A stretch of DNA of 7,071 bases, from positions 1 to 7,071 of the forward strand of contig SKYW01000019.1 of NCBI GenBank assembly GCA_007127695.1. The letters are read 5' to 3'. The notes beneath the pieces are model-generated. The model was not told the origin of the DNA. It saw nothing but the letters and a program-made list of their open reading frames with translations, and did not search any database. Origin of the DNA: Balneolales bacterium (lineage in GTDB: Bacteria > Bacteroidota > Rhodothermia > Balneolales > Natronogracilivirgulaceae). Position 1 is the first letter of the stretch. Every line of letters starts with the position of its first letter. Made by a program: the position numbers and the translations under genes. This document shows positions 1 to 6,001 of this stretch, piece after piece.

Positions 1-84
1 CAATGAATCCACAATGGATTGGGTGGAAACATTGAATTCCGATGCCACCTTGAATAAGCGTTTCGGTTTACCCGTTTCTGTCAT
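1..84 (-). CDS. infB: Translation initiation factor IF-2, N-terminal fragment (runs off left edge)
   Basis: Only the first 28 codons lie in the window, too short for most ORF calls. The translation begins MTETGKPKRLFKVASEFNVS and continues TQSIVDSL. A basic K-P-K-R-L-F-K-V-A start followed by a short helix ending in I-V-D-x-L is typical of the IF2_N module of IF-2 in Bacteroidota and relatives, where the helix is commonly written as 'ASEFNVSxxxIVEFL'-like. IF-2 is the GTPase that brings initiator tRNA to the ribosome; its G domain would lie outside the window. The ATG is at 84-82. An AGGA at 98-95 on the minus strand sits 10 nt upstream and may act as a weak ribosome binding site. The gene follows nusA after a 47-nt gap on the same strand, matching the conserved rimP-nusA-infB order. 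No separate promoter or terminator is visible in that gap. Identification rests on a short peptide plus strong gene-order support. Confidence 0.85.
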   Translation of the reverse strand, partial: MTETGKPKRLFKVASEFNVSTQSIVDSL

Positions 85-131
85 ATACGATTGATCCTGT
101 TCTTTTGTGCGATGTGTCGGTGCTGCCTGCG

Positions 132-1388
132 TCAGGCTTCGTCTTCCTCGAACTCTTCTTCAATAGTCCGGATGATGTGTTTGGCATCCTTGAGGGCCAT
201 TTTGCCTTCCGTCCGACGTTCGAGTTCTGCCGGACTCAGCTCCAAAACGGCACGTGCGGTGTCGCACCCGATGTCGTAGAGCAGCTGAACGATCTCATCA
301 CCGAAATCGTCGGCAAATTCGAAAATATCGATATCATCTTCGTCTTCCACTTCCCGATAGACATCGATTTCATGATTGGTAAGTTGTGTAGCCAGGCGGA
401 TATTGACACCACCTTTTCCGATGGCCTTGGATACCTGGTCCGCCGGCACCACTACCTTGGCCCGCCGCTCCTTCTTGTCGATTTCCACAGACTGCACGTG
501 GGCCGGTTGGAGAGCACGCTTTATGAACTCATGATCGTCTTCGGTGTAGTTGATCACGTCAATGTTCTCATTGCAGAGTTCGCGTACGATTGAATGGATA
601 CGTATCCCTTTCATTCCCACGCAGGCACCGACCGGATCCACCCGTTCATCATTGGATATCACAGCCACCTTGGAGCGGTCACCCGGCTCCCTGACCGTCC
701 TGATGATCTCTATGACACCATCAAAGACTTCAGGGATCTCGTTTTCGAAGAGTCGCTCCAGAAAGAGCGGTGAGGTGCGTGAGATAATAACAGCAGGATT
801 GCCTTCCTGGCGCTTTACTTCGATGACAACGGCACGGATTGTCTCACCTTTGCGATAACGATCCTTGTAAATCTGCTGGCTTTTGGGGAGGATAAGTTCC
901 ACCCCGTTGTGATTAACCAGTATGTCACGGTTCCGTACCTGGTAAACGTCCCCAAGTACAATCTCACCGATCCGGTCACTGTAATCCTCGAAGATGTTGT
1001 CCTTTTCAATCTCACGGATACGCTGAGCCAGGGTTTGACGGGCCATCATGACGGCACGCCGGCCAAAATCCTCGATTTTGAGCTCCTGGGCGAACTCATC
1101 ATAAAGATCAAGATCGGGATCAAGCTTTTGGGCCTCGGTTATACCGATTTCATTGACCGGATCGCTCAGTTCCTCATCCGGAACCACTTCGCGGATATGC
1201 ATAATCTGGATTTCACCGCGATCGGGATTCAGTATCACTGAAAATGCATCATCCGATTCGTATTTCTTACGGATCATGGATCGAAATACATCCTCAAGAA
1301 TTGAGAGCAGAAGATCCCTGTCAATGCCTTTTTCCTTGGCAATTTCAGCAAAAGACTGAATGATCTGTTTTGAAATATCCGTTTGCAT
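132..1388 (-). CDS. nusA: Transcription termination/antitermination factor NusA
   Basis: NusA binds RNA polymerase and nascent RNA, promotes pausing and intrinsic termination, and takes part in rRNA antitermination. The 418-residue product shows the family layout. There is an N-terminal polymerase-binding domain (about 1-125, including RRAVMMARQTLAQRIRE at 110-126), an S1 RNA-binding domain (about 138-203), KH1 (VGACVGMKGIRI at 253-264) and KH2 (IGKGGVNIRLATQL at 323-336). A short acidic helix-hairpin-helix-like C-terminus (about 360-418) ends EEEFEEDEA. It is shorter than E. coli NusA (495 residues), which has two acidic repeats; at most one is visible here, usual outside Proteobacteria. The ATG at 1388-1386 is 33 nt after the rimP stop and has no Shine-Dalgarno; the upstream bases are AACCTAC. 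The stop is TGA. Position between rimP and infB confirms the call. Expression probably depends on the rimP promoter and its leader terminator. Confidence 0.97.
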   Translation of the reverse strand: MQTDISKQIIQSFAEIAKEKGIDRDLLLSILEDVFRSMIRKKYESDDAFSVILNPDRGEIQIMHIREVVPDEELSDPVNEIGITEAQKLDPDLDLYDEFAQELKIEDFGRRAVMMARQTLAQRIREIEKDNIFEDYSDRIGEIVLGDVYQVRNRDILVNHNGVELILPKSQQIYKDRYRKGETIRAVVIEVKRQEGNPAVIISRTSPLFLERLFENEIPEVFDGVIEIIRTVREPGDRSKVAVISNDERVDPVGACVGMKGIRIHSIVRELCNENIDVINYTEDDHEFIKRALQPAHVQSVEIDKKERRAKVVVPADQVSKAIGKGGVNIRLATQLTNHEIDVYREVEDEDDIDIFEFADDFGDEIVQLLYDIGCDTARAVLELSPAELERRTEGKMALKDAKHIIRTIEEEFEEDEA

Positions 1389-1421
1389 GTAGGTTATGTT
1401 CGATAAAACCGTTTTGGTTAT

Positions 1422-1877
1422 TTAGAAAGAGGCCAGAACGTATGTCTCCACAATATCAGGAAACGAAATGTCCAGCTCTTTCTTGTTTTCTGTCAAAATC
1501 GTGATCTTGTCGTTTGTCACACCGGTGAGTTTCCCTTCCGATGAAACCTCCTCGCCATCTTTAAGGTATGTTACACGGACATTTCGTCCCTGGTTACTGT
1601 GATACTGCCTGATATCCCGGAGCGGGCGATCCAGCCCGGGGGAAGAGACGTTCAGTGCATATTTCTTTCCGTGCCAGCCGCTGGCATCCAGCAGGAAATT
1701 CATTTCCCGGCTGATGTCGACACACCGGTCAAGCGAAACATTGCCACTTTCGGATTCCACGTAGATCCAGATCACACGATTCCCGGTTGAACCCTTGAGT
1801 TCAACATCTACCAGGTACAGATCGTTATCCTCCAGCACCTGCGCTGCAATATCTTTTATCTGATCGAGTTCGTCCAA
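1422..1877 (-). CDS. rimP: Ribosome maturation factor RimP
   Basis: RimP is a cytoplasmic factor for maturation of the 30S ribosomal subunit. Counting from the TTG chosen here (1877-1875), the product has 151 residues, close to the usual length of about 150. Family landmarks are the N-terminal half starting IKDIAAQVLEDNDLYLVDVE at 7-26, the hallmark LNVSSPGLDRPL at 75-86, and a C-terminal SH3-like half (about 87-151). The open frame extends upstream to a GTG at 1934, giving 170 residues. That GTG lies inside the stem of a terminator hairpin and only a few bases after the predicted transcription start, and the extra residues (KKAHFFCIWKSANR) do not resemble RimP. No in-frame ATG exists, and no clear Shine-Dalgarno precedes the TTG, so the exact start is inferred from family length. 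The gene leads the rimP-nusA-infB operon; nusA follows after 33 nt. Stop codon TAA. Confidence 0.94.
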   Translation of the reverse strand: MDELDQIKDIAAQVLEDNDLYLVDVELKGSTGNRVIWIYVESESGNVSLDRCVDISREMNFLLDASGWHGKKYALNVSSPGLDRPLRDIRQYHSNQGRNVRVTYLKDGEEVSSEGKLTGVTNDKITILTENKKELDISFPDIVETYVLASF

Positions 1878-1906
1878 AATGGCTCTGTTTGCTGATTTCC
1901 AAATAC

Positions 1907-1936
1907 AAAAAAAGTGAGCCTTTTTCGGGCTCACTT
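1907..1936 (-). terminator. Rho-independent terminator in the rimP-nusA-infB leader (possible attenuator)
   Basis: Read on the minus strand, AAGTGAGCC (1936-1928) pairs perfectly with GGCTCACTT (1920-1912) across a 7-nt loop CGAAAAA (1927-1921). The 3' arm runs directly into seven T residues (1913-1907), then GTATTTGG, an interrupted distal T-tract. On the plus strand nothing T-rich follows the stem, so it points towards rimP only. It lies after the predicted rimP promoter (1976-1945) and before the likely rimP start codon at 1877, so it should act on transcripts entering the operon. An alternative role is to stop read-through from the fbp side. Confidence 0.8.
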
Positions 1937-1944
1937 ACAAAGCA

Positions 1945-1976
1945 CAAATATACGCCAAAATTTCATAAAACCCAAA
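1945..1976 (-). promoter_or_regulatory. Bacteroidota-type promoter for rimP-nusA-infB
   Basis: On the minus strand a TTTG (1976-1973) is followed after 20 nt by TATATTTG (1952-1945), a perfect match to the Bacteroidota -33 TTTG / -7 TAnnTTTG pattern at an accepted spacing. Transcription would start about 4-8 nt after the last G, near 1941-1937, which places the terminator hairpin almost at the 5' end of the RNA. The -33 box lies inside the first copy of a direct repeat AAATTTTGG (1980-1972 and 1963-1955). Confidence 0.65.
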
Positions 1977-1980
1977 ATTT
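1955..1980 (-). repeat. Direct repeat AAATTTTGG x2 over the rimP promoter
   Basis: Two identical 9-bp copies, 1980-1972 and 1963-1955 on the minus strand, start 17 bp apart. The first contains the predicted -33 TTTG and the second falls in the spacer just upstream of the -7 box. It could be a regulator site or simply AT-rich promoter sequence; nine bases is short enough to arise by chance. Confidence 0.35.
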
Positions 1981-2063
1981 ATGGCGTCTCCGGCACTGCT
2001 TCCGATCCTCGGGACGGCATATGCGGGCGATCACAAGAACAAGTATTTTTCCCGCTCTTTGCC

Positions 2064-2071
2064 TATTTTTG
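2064..2071 (+). promoter_or_regulatory. -7 promoter box for the DUF192 gene
   Basis: TATTTTTG matches TAnnTTTG exactly and ends 29 nt before the ATG at 2101, giving a predicted leader of roughly 25 nt. The matching -33 region (about 2039-2046) contains no TTTG or TTG, so this would be a weaker or differently controlled promoter than the one facing rimP. The rest of 1981-2063 holds no further feature that I can support. Confidence 0.45.
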
Positions 2072-2100
2072 AATGTTGAAGATAAACTGAAATATCAGAT

Positions 2101-2601
2101 ATGCGCACATTGCCATTTATATTATTGATTATGCTCCTGTCAACTGTCATGCAATGCAACAGTGACAATGAAGCTGAGACCACGGATCGACACGCGGGTC
2201 GGGAGGTAGAGCCAACTCATTCACTGGAAATCCTGGACGAGCAGCGGGATCGTGTTGTGGCCCGGGTGCGTGTCGCGCTGGCTCAGACCGAACAGGAGCG
2301 CAACACCGGACTGATGGACGTCCGGCAGATGCCTTTTGATACGGGGATGTATTTCCTGTTCGAAGATGAGGCGCCAAGGAGCTTCTGGATGGCCAACACT
2401 CCCCTGTCGCTCGACATTCTGTTTATTGACAGGAATCATCGCGTCGTACGGATCCACACGCGGACCGTTCCATTTTCCGAGCGTCAGATACGCTCGGAGC
2501 TTCCCGCGAAATACACACTGGAAGTGAATGCCGGTTTTGTCAGTGAGCATGACATCCGGGAAGGCATGTACGTACGGCTGGGCGAGCCGCTGCAACAGTA
2601 G
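2101..2601 (+). CDS. Secreted or lipid-anchored DUF192 family protein
   Basis: The 166-residue product starts with a typical export signal: MR, then the hydrophobic stretch LPFILLIMLLSTVM, then Q-C at 18-19. Cys19 could be a lipidation site, but Gln just before it is unusual for a lipobox, so ordinary signal peptidase cleavage cannot be excluded. A polar linker (20-50) leads to a DUF192 domain (about 52-162) with its usual motifs: GLMDVRQMP at 70-78, GMYFLFED at 82-89, FWMANTPLSLDILFID at 95-110 and EVNAGF at 141-146. The family is widespread, compact and extracytoplasmic in many species, with no firmly established biochemical role, so none is assigned here. It is the only plus-strand gene in the window, divergent from rimP and convergent with fbp. 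No Shine-Dalgarno precedes the ATG; the upstream sequence is A-rich. The stop is TAG. The 84-bp gap to the fbp stop has no convincing terminator for either gene. Confidence 0.9.
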   Translation: MRTLPFILLIMLLSTVMQCNSDNEAETTDRHAGREVEPTHSLEILDEQRDRVVARVRVALAQTEQERNTGLMDVRQMPFDTGMYFLFEDEAPRSFWMANTPLSLDILFIDRNHRVVRIHTRTVPFSERQIRSELPAKYTLEVNAGFVSEHDIREGMYVRLGEPLQQ

Positions 2602-2685
2602 CGCATTGTATACGAAAATGCACTTTTCGGGGATATGAGGGTGTTTGTTGCCGGACGCGGGGGTACTCCACTCCTGGACGCACCG

Positions 2686-3699
2686 TCATTTTTCGCTGCT
2701 GAGGAATTCCATCAGTTTCTCAACGTTTTTTCTTGAACCCATGTAGGCCGGTGCCGTCTGGTGGATGGATTCCGGGACGATCTCCAGTATCCTGCCGTGT
2801 CCGTCCAGTGCCAGACCGCCCGCCTGTTCTATAATGAAGCCCATCGGGTTGCACTCGTACATCAGCCGGAGTTTCCCTTCGGGATTGCTCACATTGGGTG
2901 GATAGAGAAAGATCCCGCCCAGCAGCAGGGTCCGGTGCAGGTCCGAGACCATCGAGCCGATGTAGCGCAGCGAGTAGGGACGTTTTGTCTGCGGATCCAC
3001 CTTTTTGATGTACTCGATATAGGAGCGGACCCCCTCCGGCCAGCCTGAGCTGTTCCCCTCATTGATACTGTACTGCGGATGAAAATCGGGGATGCGGATA
3101 TCATCATCGCTGAGCATGAACTCCCCGATCGTCGGGTCGAGAGTGAAGGAGCTTACTCCCATGCCTGTCGTGTAGACGAGCATGGTGCTGGAGCCGTATA
3201 GCACGTATCCGGCTGCGGCCTGCTTGACGCCGGGCTGCAGCGCATCCGAATCTTCCGCCGGATCCTCCCGTGGGCTTTTACGCAGGTAGATGGAAAAAAT
3301 AGTCCCCACCGAGACATTCACATCAATATTGGATGATCCGTCAAGCGGATCGAAAAAGACGACATATTTGCCGGAAGAGCTTTCCAGCCGGATCAGCTCA
3401 TTGCTCTCCTCCGAGATCATCAGACTTACGATACCCGAGCGTGCAAGCGCCGACATGATCTGTTCATCGGCAAACACATCCAGCTTTTTCACGCTCTCGC
3501 CGTGAACATTCCGGCTTCCTTGCCGGCCCAGCAGGTTCGTGATCCCCGCCTTGTTTACTTCCCTCGAAACGATCTTGGCCGCCAGGCCGATGTCGCGGAG
3601 AAGCTGGGACAGTTCCCCGGTCGCCCCGTCGAAACGGTTCTGTGAGCGAATAATGAATTCTTCCAGTGTTAGCAGATGATTTGTTTTTTCCTGTGCCAT
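2686..3699 (-). CDS. fbp: Fructose-1,6-bisphosphatase, class I
   Basis: The enzyme hydrolyses fructose 1,6-bisphosphate to fructose 6-phosphate and phosphate, the committed step of gluconeogenesis, in the cytoplasm with Mg2+. The 337 residues match the class I length (E. coli 332). Visible landmarks are the N-terminal TGELSQLLRDIGLAAKIV (27-44), metal ligands in ISEES (Glu97, Glu98), the signature FFDPLDGSSNID (115-126, with Asp117 and Asp120), the substrate-binding RYIGSMVSDLHRTLL (245-259) and YECNPMGFIIEQAGG (281-295, with Glu282). All catalytic positions I can check are present. The ATG at 3699-3697 follows an AGGAG at very short spacing (CGAGGAGATCATG), one of the few Shine-Dalgarno sequences in the window. 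coaE ends 19 nt upstream on the same strand, so the two are probably co-transcribed. The stop is TGA, and fbp is the last gene of the minus-strand run before the convergent DUF192 gene. Confidence 0.97.
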   Translation of the reverse strand: MAQEKTNHLLTLEEFIIRSQNRFDGATGELSQLLRDIGLAAKIVSREVNKAGITNLLGRQGSRNVHGESVKKLDVFADEQIMSALARSGIVSLMISEESNELIRLESSSGKYVVFFDPLDGSSNIDVNVSVGTIFSIYLRKSPREDPAEDSDALQPGVKQAAAGYVLYGSSTMLVYTTGMGVSSFTLDPTIGEFMLSDDDIRIPDFHPQYSINEGNSSGWPEGVRSYIEYIKKVDPQTKRPYSLRYIGSMVSDLHRTLLLGGIFLYPPNVSNPEGKLRLMYECNPMGFIIEQAGGLALDGHGRILEIVPESIHQTAPAYMGSRKNVEKLMEFLSSEK

Positions 3700-3718
3700 G
3701 ATCTCCTCGTTGGATGAA

Positions 3719-4324
3719 TCAGGATCTCTCTGATCGTTTTACCAGTTCCCTGTGCAGTTCTTCTGCCTTCTTTTCAAGTGAGCCGGGCGTACCAGCATTC
3801 TGTACGACAATATCGGCCTTATCGGATAAACGGTCAAATTCCGGCTGTTTCCTGATGCGGCTTTGAACACTTTCGGGACTGGATCCGTCCCGTTGGGTCA
3901 CGCGCCGTATCCTCTCCTCTTCGGGACAGGCCACCAGAACAACGACATCACATTCCCCGGCTCTGTCCGATGTCAGCAAAAGGGCTGATTCGTGGGCAAA
4001 AAGCGGGGCCCCATCCACCCGTGCCTTCAGTTTTTTGTTTTCCAGCTCCCTGAAGACAGCGGGATGAACGATGCGGTTCAGTTCTTCCACGCGTCCCGCT
4101 TCAAAAGCGGCCCTGGCGAGATACTCGCGGTTCAATGACCCATCCTGCCGGTATGACCGGTCCCCGAAGGCGCCTGCAATCTTTTCTTTCAGATCTTCAT
4201 CGGAGACCATCAGCTGCTTGGCCAGGTCATCGGCGTAGACAACAGGCACTCCAAGGCGTTCCCACACCTGCAGGAAAGTGGATTTGCCGCTTCCGATTCC
4301 TCCCGTAACACCAATATGCAACAT
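3719..4324 (-). CDS. coaE: Dephospho-CoA kinase
   Basis: The enzyme phosphorylates the 3'-hydroxyl of dephospho-CoA with ATP, the last step of coenzyme A synthesis. The 201-residue length is typical. The product opens with the P-loop in GVTGGIGSGKST (5-16), continues with the family motif VVYADDLAKQLM (28-39), and has LNRIVHPAVF at 82-91, the conserved L-N-x-I-x-H-P region. Further on are a nucleotide-binding VACPEEERIRRVTQRDG segment and VQNAGT near the C-terminus, the usual 'N-x-G' end of the family. The ATG at 4324-4322 gives a family-standard N-terminus directly before the P-loop. No Shine-Dalgarno is present; the upstream bases are A-rich (CATCAAAAAAGTC). The gene lies 90 nt after nadB and 19 nt before fbp on the same strand. 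The 90-nt gap has no TAnnTTTG box and no strong terminator, so transcription from the prfB-nadB side is plausible but unproven. Stop TGA. Confidence 0.97.
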   Translation of the reverse strand: MLHIGVTGGIGSGKSTFLQVWERLGVPVVYADDLAKQLMVSDEDLKEKIAGAFGDRSYRQDGSLNREYLARAAFEAGRVEELNRIVHPAVFRELENKKLKARVDGAPLFAHESALLLTSDRAGECDVVVLVACPEEERIRRVTQRDGSSPESVQSRIRKQPEFDRLSDKADIVVQNAGTPGSLEKKAEELHRELVKRSERS

Positions 4325-4414
4325 GACTTTTTTGATGGATATGATTGCCTGGACTTTTATGGTGGATATTTTCGCCTATCCATGATTATTTAATAAAGAT
4401 CATGGAGATCCAGA

Positions 4415-6001
4415 TCAGATGATGGTATCGCGCCGTGCTTCCTCCTTTTGCCCGGGATGGTCTGTCGTGTAGTGCAATCCGCGGCTTTCCTTTCGGCTCA
4501 TGGCCGAACGGATGATGATGTAGGCATTCGCAATAAGATTTCGCAGTTCGCACAGTGCCACACTTACACGGGTTCTCTGGTAGAATTCCTCTGTTTCCTC
4601 AAAGAGCAAATGTGTGCGGCGGAATGCCCGCGCCAATCGCAGATCACTTCGAACAATTCCCACGTAGTTCCACATAACCTGTTGCAGCTCTTGCTTGTTA
4701 TGATGGATGAGGATGGCCTCTTCTGCATTGAAGGTGCCACTGTCATCCCATTCCGGCACACCGGTTACCCAGTCCCGGTCGCGAATGTACGCAACGGATT
4801 TTTCCGCAGCACGTTTGGAGAACACCATAGCCTCCAGCAGGCTGTTGGAAGCCAGGCGGTTTGCCCCGTGCAGGCCGGTACATGCCGCTTCACCTGCACA
4901 AAACAGGCCATGGATGGAAGTCCGGCCTTCGCGGTCCGTCAGTACACCGCCGCAGAGATAGTGGGCAGCAGGCACCACCGGGATCCACTCTTTGGTGATA
5001 TCAACACCGTACGAACGGCACGTTGCCATGATGTGCGGGAAGCTTTCGGAAAGGACATTGCTATCTATATGCGTGACATCCAGATACACTGTATCATCCC
5101 CGGATTTTTTCAGATGGTCGTCAATAGAGCGTGCCACGATATCCCTGGGTGCCAGTTCGCCACGATCGTCGTAATCAGCCATGAAAGCGTGTCCGTTCCT
5201 GTCCCGCAGAATGCCACCCTTGCCCCGGACCGCCTCCGATATAAGGAAAGAATTGGCCTCCGGGATGTTCAGCGTAGTGGGATGGAATTGCATGAATTCC
5301 ATGTTCGCTACACGTGCCTTTGCGCGGTATGCCATGGCAATGCCGTCACCGGTGGCAATGGAGGGGTTCGTGGAATGGAGGTAGACCTCTCCCACACCGC
5401 CGGTGGCAATCAGTGTCGCTTTTGCAAGGACAGCTTCCACCTTGTCAGAGCGGGTATCGAAGATATAGGCTCCGTAGCAGTAAATGTCGCCATTGGACCG
5501 GGTAATCTTTCTTCCCAGGTGGTGCTCGGTAATCAGCTCGAGGGCAAAATGATGCTCGAAAACATGGATATCCGGATGCCTGGCAATCGCTGCCAGCAGG
5601 GTCTGTTCAATCTCTTTGCCGGTACGGTCGGCGGCGTGGACGATGCGGTTGTGGGAGTGCCCGCCTTCCCTGCCAAGGTCCAGCTGTCCGTTTTTCGTGG
5701 AAAAACGGGCGCCCCAGGCTAGCAGCTCCCGCACCACGGATGGGCCGTCGCGCACTACCATTTCAACGATAGCCGGATCGCAGAGTCCCGCTCCGGCAAT
5801 GATCGTATCATTAATATGATCTTCAAATCTGTCCTGGCCGGCGATGACGCTGGCAAGCCCGCCCTGGGCGTAGTTTGTATTGGATTCGGCGGAATCTTTT
5901 TTCGTGATGATGGCAACCGAACCGAATCTTGCGACCCGGAGTGCAAAAGAGAGTCCCGCGCCACCGCTTCCTATGACAAGAAAATCATACTTTTCAGGCA
6001 T
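4415..6001 (-). CDS. nadB: L-aspartate oxidase
   Basis: NadB is an FAD enzyme that oxidises L-aspartate to iminoaspartate, the first step of de novo NAD synthesis; NadA uses the product. The 528 residues (E. coli 540) show an FAD-binding dinucleotide fold at the N-terminus (VIGSGGAGLSFAL, 9-21), YAQGGLASVI (44-53), GGHSHNRIVHAADRTGKEIE (113-132), EFMQFHPTTL (235-244), EAVRGKGGILRD (256-267), the active-site segment ELAPRDIVAR (282-291), AAHYLCGGV (345-353) and GLHGANRLASNSLLEA (376-391). The pattern separates it from SdhA/FrdA, which have the same fold; in particular the GLHGANR-LASNSLLE and ESRGLHYTTDHP (504-515) forms are those of NadB. The ATG at 6001-5999 overlaps the end of prfB by 8 nt (ATGCCTGA), so translation is probably coupled to RF2 termination, and no Shine-Dalgarno is seen. 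nadA and nadC are not adjacent. A 424-codon open frame on the plus strand inside this gene is a shadow. Confidence 0.97.
   Translation of the reverse strand: MPEKYDFLVIGSGGAGLSFALRVARFGSVAIITKKDSAESNTNYAQGGLASVIAGQDRFEDHINDTIIAGAGLCDPAIVEMVVRDGPSVVRELLAWGARFSTKNGQLDLGREGGHSHNRIVHAADRTGKEIEQTLLAAIARHPDIHVFEHHFALELITEHHLGRKITRSNGDIYCYGAYIFDTRSDKVEAVLAKATLIATGGVGEVYLHSTNPSIATGDGIAMAYRAKARVANMEFMQFHPTTLNIPEANSFLISEAVRGKGGILRDRNGHAFMADYDDRGELAPRDIVARSIDDHLKKSGDDTVYLDVTHIDSNVLSESFPHIMATCRSYGVDITKEWIPVVPAAHYLCGGVLTDREGRTSIHGLFCAGEAACTGLHGANRLASNSLLEAMVFSKRAAEKSVAYIRDRDWVTGVPEWDDSGTFNAEEAILIHHNKQELQQVMWNYVGIVRSDLRLARAFRRTHLLFEETEEFYQRTRVSVALCELRNLIANAYIIIRSAMSRKESRGLHYTTDHPGQKEEARRDTII

Noticed and set aside
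105..593. 162-codon plus-strand open frame opposite nusA, and similar shorter ones opposite other genes
   Set aside because: No family resemblance and full overlap with well-identified genes on the other strand.
132..1388. NusA as truncated because it lacks 77 residues of the E. coli C-terminus
   Set aside because: Non-proteobacterial NusA proteins commonly lack the second acidic repeat; the N-terminal, S1, KH1 and KH2 domains are complete and the gene ends cleanly before infB.
1389..1421. Small AAAAC/GTTTT hairpin between rimP and nusA
   Set aside because: The possible loop is too tight and the stem too AT-rich to act as a terminator; it is more likely just AT-rich intergenic sequence.
1889..2128. 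79-codon plus-strand open frame across the divergent control region
   Set aside because: It spans the rimP terminator, both predicted promoters and the DUF192 start, and its translation resembles no protein family I know.
2603..2629. Hairpin between the convergent DUF192 and fbp genes as a bidirectional terminator
   Set aside because: CGAAAA/TTTTCG (2613-2618 with 2624-2629) and GCATT/AATGC (2603-2607 with 2617-2621) are short, AT-rich, mutually exclusive and not followed by a T-tract on either strand.
4381..4404. Inverted repeat CATGAT / ATCATG in the nadB-coaE gap as an operator or terminator
   Set aside because: Only six base pairs around a 12-nt AT-rich loop, with no T-tract and no nearby promoter box; within chance expectation.
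4448..5722. 424-codon open frame on the plus strand
   Set aside because: It lies wholly opposite nadB, whose protein matches its family from end to end. The antisense translation has no recognisable motif, and long antisense frames are common opposite GC-balanced genes.
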